NCBI GenBank assembly: GCA_022570795.1
Contig: JAKUDP010000028.1
Location: 496,001-560,000 of the forward strand
DNA length: 64,000 nt
DNA from: Sphaerulina vaccinii
Lineage: Eukaryota > Ascomycota > Dothideomycetes > Mycosphaerellales > Mycosphaerellaceae
Reading direction: 5' to 3'
The notes beneath the pieces were generated by a model. It searched no databases. It saw only the letters and a program-made list of their open reading frames with translations, and was not told the origin of the DNA. This document shows, in pieces, positions 63,951 through 64,000 of the stretch (positions within the stretch are counted from its first letter, which is position 1; every line of letters begins with the position of its first letter). The position numbers and the translations under genes were made by a program.

Positions 63951-64000
63951 CCATTGGGCCAACGGACCGGTGTGATTGATGGAAGGGCAAAACTTTGATC

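Larger units (their letters stand above)
63777..63968 (-). tRNA. tRNA-Arg(ACG) interrupted by two GT-AG introns plus a 37/38 intron
   Basis: On the minus strand three blocks, 63951-63968, 63845-63896 and 63777-63789, assemble a full cloverleaf. The acceptor stem GGTCCGT pairs with GCGGACC. The D arm is GCCC-AATGGTA-AGGC. The anticodon stem TCTGA pairs with TCAGG, and the loop begins CTACGA, giving anticodon ACG (Arg). The T arm CTGGG-TTCGATC-CCCAG is a perfect 5-bp stem with a 7-base loop. An 11-nt insert CTTCAATTGCG sits between positions 37 and 38, the normal tRNA intron site. The two large gaps, 54 nt after G19 in the D loop and 55 nt at the T loop/stem border, each start GTAAG, contain CTAAC and end in AG. 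The A box (TGGCCCAATGG) is intact; the B box (GGTTCGATC) is cut near its end. A T7 terminator follows. The discriminator base is T, which is unusual. A decayed tRNA copy is the alternative. Confidence 0.82.

Noticed and set aside
1..64000. CRISPR arrays, bacterial operons, ribosome-binding sites, rRNA genes
   Set aside because: The window is eukaryotic nuclear DNA with introns; no regularly spaced repeats or rRNA signatures were seen.

Overview
The window comes from a filamentous ascomycete, most probably a Dothideomycete of the Mycosphaerella/Capnodiales type. Genes are dense, balanced in GC and carry short GT-AG introns of mostly 49-61 nt with CTAAC-type branch points. The gene set is fungal: an ENA-type cation ATPase, a proton-pump opsin, DUF1857, DUF3074, DUF3824 and DUF7587 families, kynurenine formamidase, SPT5, RLP24 and PAM18/TIM14. 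Three longer introns (125-148 nt) share sequence in the way introner-like elements do, which also points to this lineage. Assignment to a species is not possible from the sequence.

Layout. 1-13 kb: GH63-type glycosidase, DUF1857 protein, dithiol glutaredoxin, ENA ATPase, a small secreted Cys protein and an M20 amidohydrolase. 13-27 kb: bHLH factor, Ser/Arg/Gly-rich DUF3824 protein, kynurenine formamidase, glyoxalase-fold protein, membrane-anchored M24 peptidase and SPT5. 27-42 kb: a DUF7587 protein with ADP-ribosyltransferase-like motifs, a doubtful small ORF behind a TATA box, a metallophosphoesterase, a J-domain protein with a long disordered tail, a GST, an NT-C2 protein and a dual-specificity phosphatase. 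42-57 kb: an RPEL-repeat protein, a five-exon opsin, RLP24 divergent from PAM18, an orphan membrane protein, a DUF3074 START-like protein, a thioredoxin-fold protein lacking the CxxC pair, a hAT-type MITE and an MFS transporter. 57-64 kb: a 3.8-kb stretch with no recognisable gene, a C2H2 zinc-finger factor behind a uORF, and a tRNA gene.

The genes do not form a pathway cluster. They are ordinary single genes from ribosome assembly, mitochondrial import, transcription elongation, ion homeostasis, detoxification and signalling. None of the neighbourhoods looks like a biosynthetic cluster.

The most unusual object is at the right edge (minus strand, 63,777-63,968): a tRNA-Arg(ACG) whose cloverleaf is complete only after removing two canonical GT...CTAAC...AG introns (54 and 55 nt), one in the D loop and one in the T arm, in addition to an ordinary 37/38 tRNA intron. 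A T7 Pol III-type terminator follows. Spliceosomal-looking introns inside a nuclear tRNA gene would be remarkable and are the main lead. Secondary leads are the introner-like intron family, the intact hAT MITE with a perfect 8-bp target duplication, and the ART-like DUF7587 protein. Splice sites were inferred by eye from reading frame and consensus; no alignment or transcript data were available.
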